The translations under genes were made by a program, and so were the position numbers. Under the pieces are notes generated by a model that was not told the DNA's origin, searched no databases, and was given only the letters and a program-made list of their open reading frames with translations. From an uncultured Blautia sp. (lineage in GTDB: Bacteria > Bacillota > Clostridia > Lachnospirales > Lachnospiraceae), in the NCBI GenBank assembly GCA_934394595.1, contig CAKRRX010000059.1, positions 1-14,495 of the forward strand: a stretch of 14,495 nucleotides of DNA, written 5' to 3'. Positions 14,179 to 14,495 of this stretch are shown here, in pieces (position 1 is the stretch's first letter; the number at the start of each line of letters is the position of its first letter).

Positions 14179-14250
14179 TGACTCCAAGGGGATTTGAACC
14201 CCTGTTACCGCCGTGAAAGGGCGGTGTCTTAACCGCTTGACCATGGAGCC
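14179..14250 (-). tRNA. tRNA-Glu (TTC)
   Basis: The minus strand gives acceptor GGCTCCA/TGGAGTC (one G-U pair), anticodon stem CCGCC/GGCGG with loop CTTTCAC and anticodon TTC, and a T arm AGGGG-TTCAAAT-CCCCT. The discriminator base is A73 and CCA is not encoded. It is the middle gene of the tRNA operon. Confidence 0.96.
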
Positions 14251-14256
14251 TTATCA

Positions 14257-14278
14257 AATCGGGCTTCATGCTCCGATT
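14257..14278 (-). other. hairpin in the Asn-Glu tRNA spacer
   Basis: AATCGG and CCGATT (14273-14278 and 14257-14262) form a six-base stem around a ten-base loop that fills most of the spacer. There is no U run. It may aid processing of the tRNA precursor. Confidence 0.5.
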
Positions 14279-14281
14279 AAA

Positions 14282-14354
14282 CTCCCCCTGTTGGACTCGA
14301 ACCAACGACACTTCGGTTAACAGCCGAATGCTCTACCGACTGAGCTAAGGAGGA
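14282..14354 (-). tRNA. tRNA-Asn (GTT)
   Basis: The minus strand gives acceptor TCCTCCT/AGGGGGA, D arm with AGCTCAGTCGGTAGAGC, anticodon stem TTCGG/CCGAA with loop CTGTTAA and anticodon GTT, and T arm GTTGG-TTCGAGT-CCAAC. The discriminator base is G73, as expected for Asn. CCA is not encoded. It is the first tRNA after the promoter at 14385-14413. Confidence 0.96.
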
Positions 14355-14384
14355 ATAAAGGTTTGCACCTTCAAAACTACATAC

Positions 14385-14413
14385 ATGTTACATCCTTTGG
14401 AATACTTTGTCAA
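14385..14413 (-). promoter_or_regulatory. promoter of the tRNA operon
   Basis: A perfect TTGACA (14408-14413) is followed after 17 bases by TAACAT (14385-14390) on the minus strand, a weaker -10. Transcription would start near 14378, about 24 bases before tRNA-Asn. It is also possible that an upstream rRNA or tRNA unit reads through from beyond the right edge. Confidence 0.55.
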
Positions 14414-14444
14414 GAATCATTTTTAACCTTGCGTGAGTCCAGCG

Positions 14445-14487
14445 GTCACCTCGTGACTTCGTCACTCAGTGCCTTTTGCTTCGCAAA
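14445..14487. repeat. cluster of short palindromes with three-base loops
   Basis: Alternating arms GTCAC (14445-14449), GTGAC (14453-14457) and GTCAC (14461-14465) let the middle arm pair with either neighbour. A further hairpin TTTGC-TTC-GCAAA follows (14475-14487). Each loop has three bases. No coding frame of note covers this stretch, which runs to the right edge. Confidence 0.6.
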
Positions 14488-14495
14488 TGTCCAGG

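Noticed and set aside
14431..14495. CRISPR array at the right edge
   Set aside because: The repeated arms are only five bases long with three-base spacing; there is no repeat-spacer pattern.

Overview
The window looks like a chromosomal segment of an anaerobic, low-to-middle GC Firmicute, most likely a member of the Lachnospiraceae (Clostridia). Three things suggest this: the sufC-B-D-S-U gene order with an IscU-like SufU; the combination of an SGNH hydrolase, a DUF4358-like protein, an MBOAT acyltransferase and a DHHW protein, which I associate with gut Lachnospiraceae; and strong AGGAGG-type ribosome binding sites with sigma-A-type promoters. Three tRNA genes lack an encoded CCA. The family is inferred from gene content and protein style, not from a search; I would not name a genus.

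Region 1 (1-3.3 kb, minus strand) is a tightly packed operon transcribed towards position 1: a DUF308/HdeD-like membrane protein with a long acidic tail, an arginase-fold protein, a divergent prolipoprotein diacylglyceryl transferase (Lgt), and a subtilisin-family (S8) protease that runs off the left edge. The first three genes overlap each other by a few bases, so they are probably translationally coupled.

Region 2 (3.3-7.36 kb, plus strand) is divergent from region 1 and has its own strong promoter. It encodes an extracytoplasmic SGNH/GDSL hydrolase, a small membrane-anchored DUF4358-like protein, an AlgI-like MBOAT membrane O-acyltransferase, and a DHHW (AlgJ/AlgX-like) protein. Together these look like a machine that moves acyl (probably acetyl) groups across the membrane and places them on an extracellular polymer. 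This is the most interesting system in the window. It ends at a two-way terminator shared with the convergent gene that follows.

Region 3 (7.4-8.9 kb, minus strand) is a MATE-family multidrug/cation antiporter. Its upstream region has an unusual order: a promoter, then an intrinsic terminator hairpin, then the gene.

Region 4 (8.9-14.0 kb, minus strand) is a complete SUF iron-sulfur cluster assembly operon, sufC-sufB-sufD-sufS-sufU. Most junctions overlap, and the operon has a good promoter with short dyads around the -10 that could bind an Fe-S-responsive regulator.

Region 5 (14.04-14.5 kb, minus strand) is a three-tRNA operon (Asn-Glu-Cys) with its own promoter, a small hairpin in each inter-tRNA spacer, and a perfect intrinsic terminator. 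The right edge holds a non-coding stretch of short alternating palindromes.
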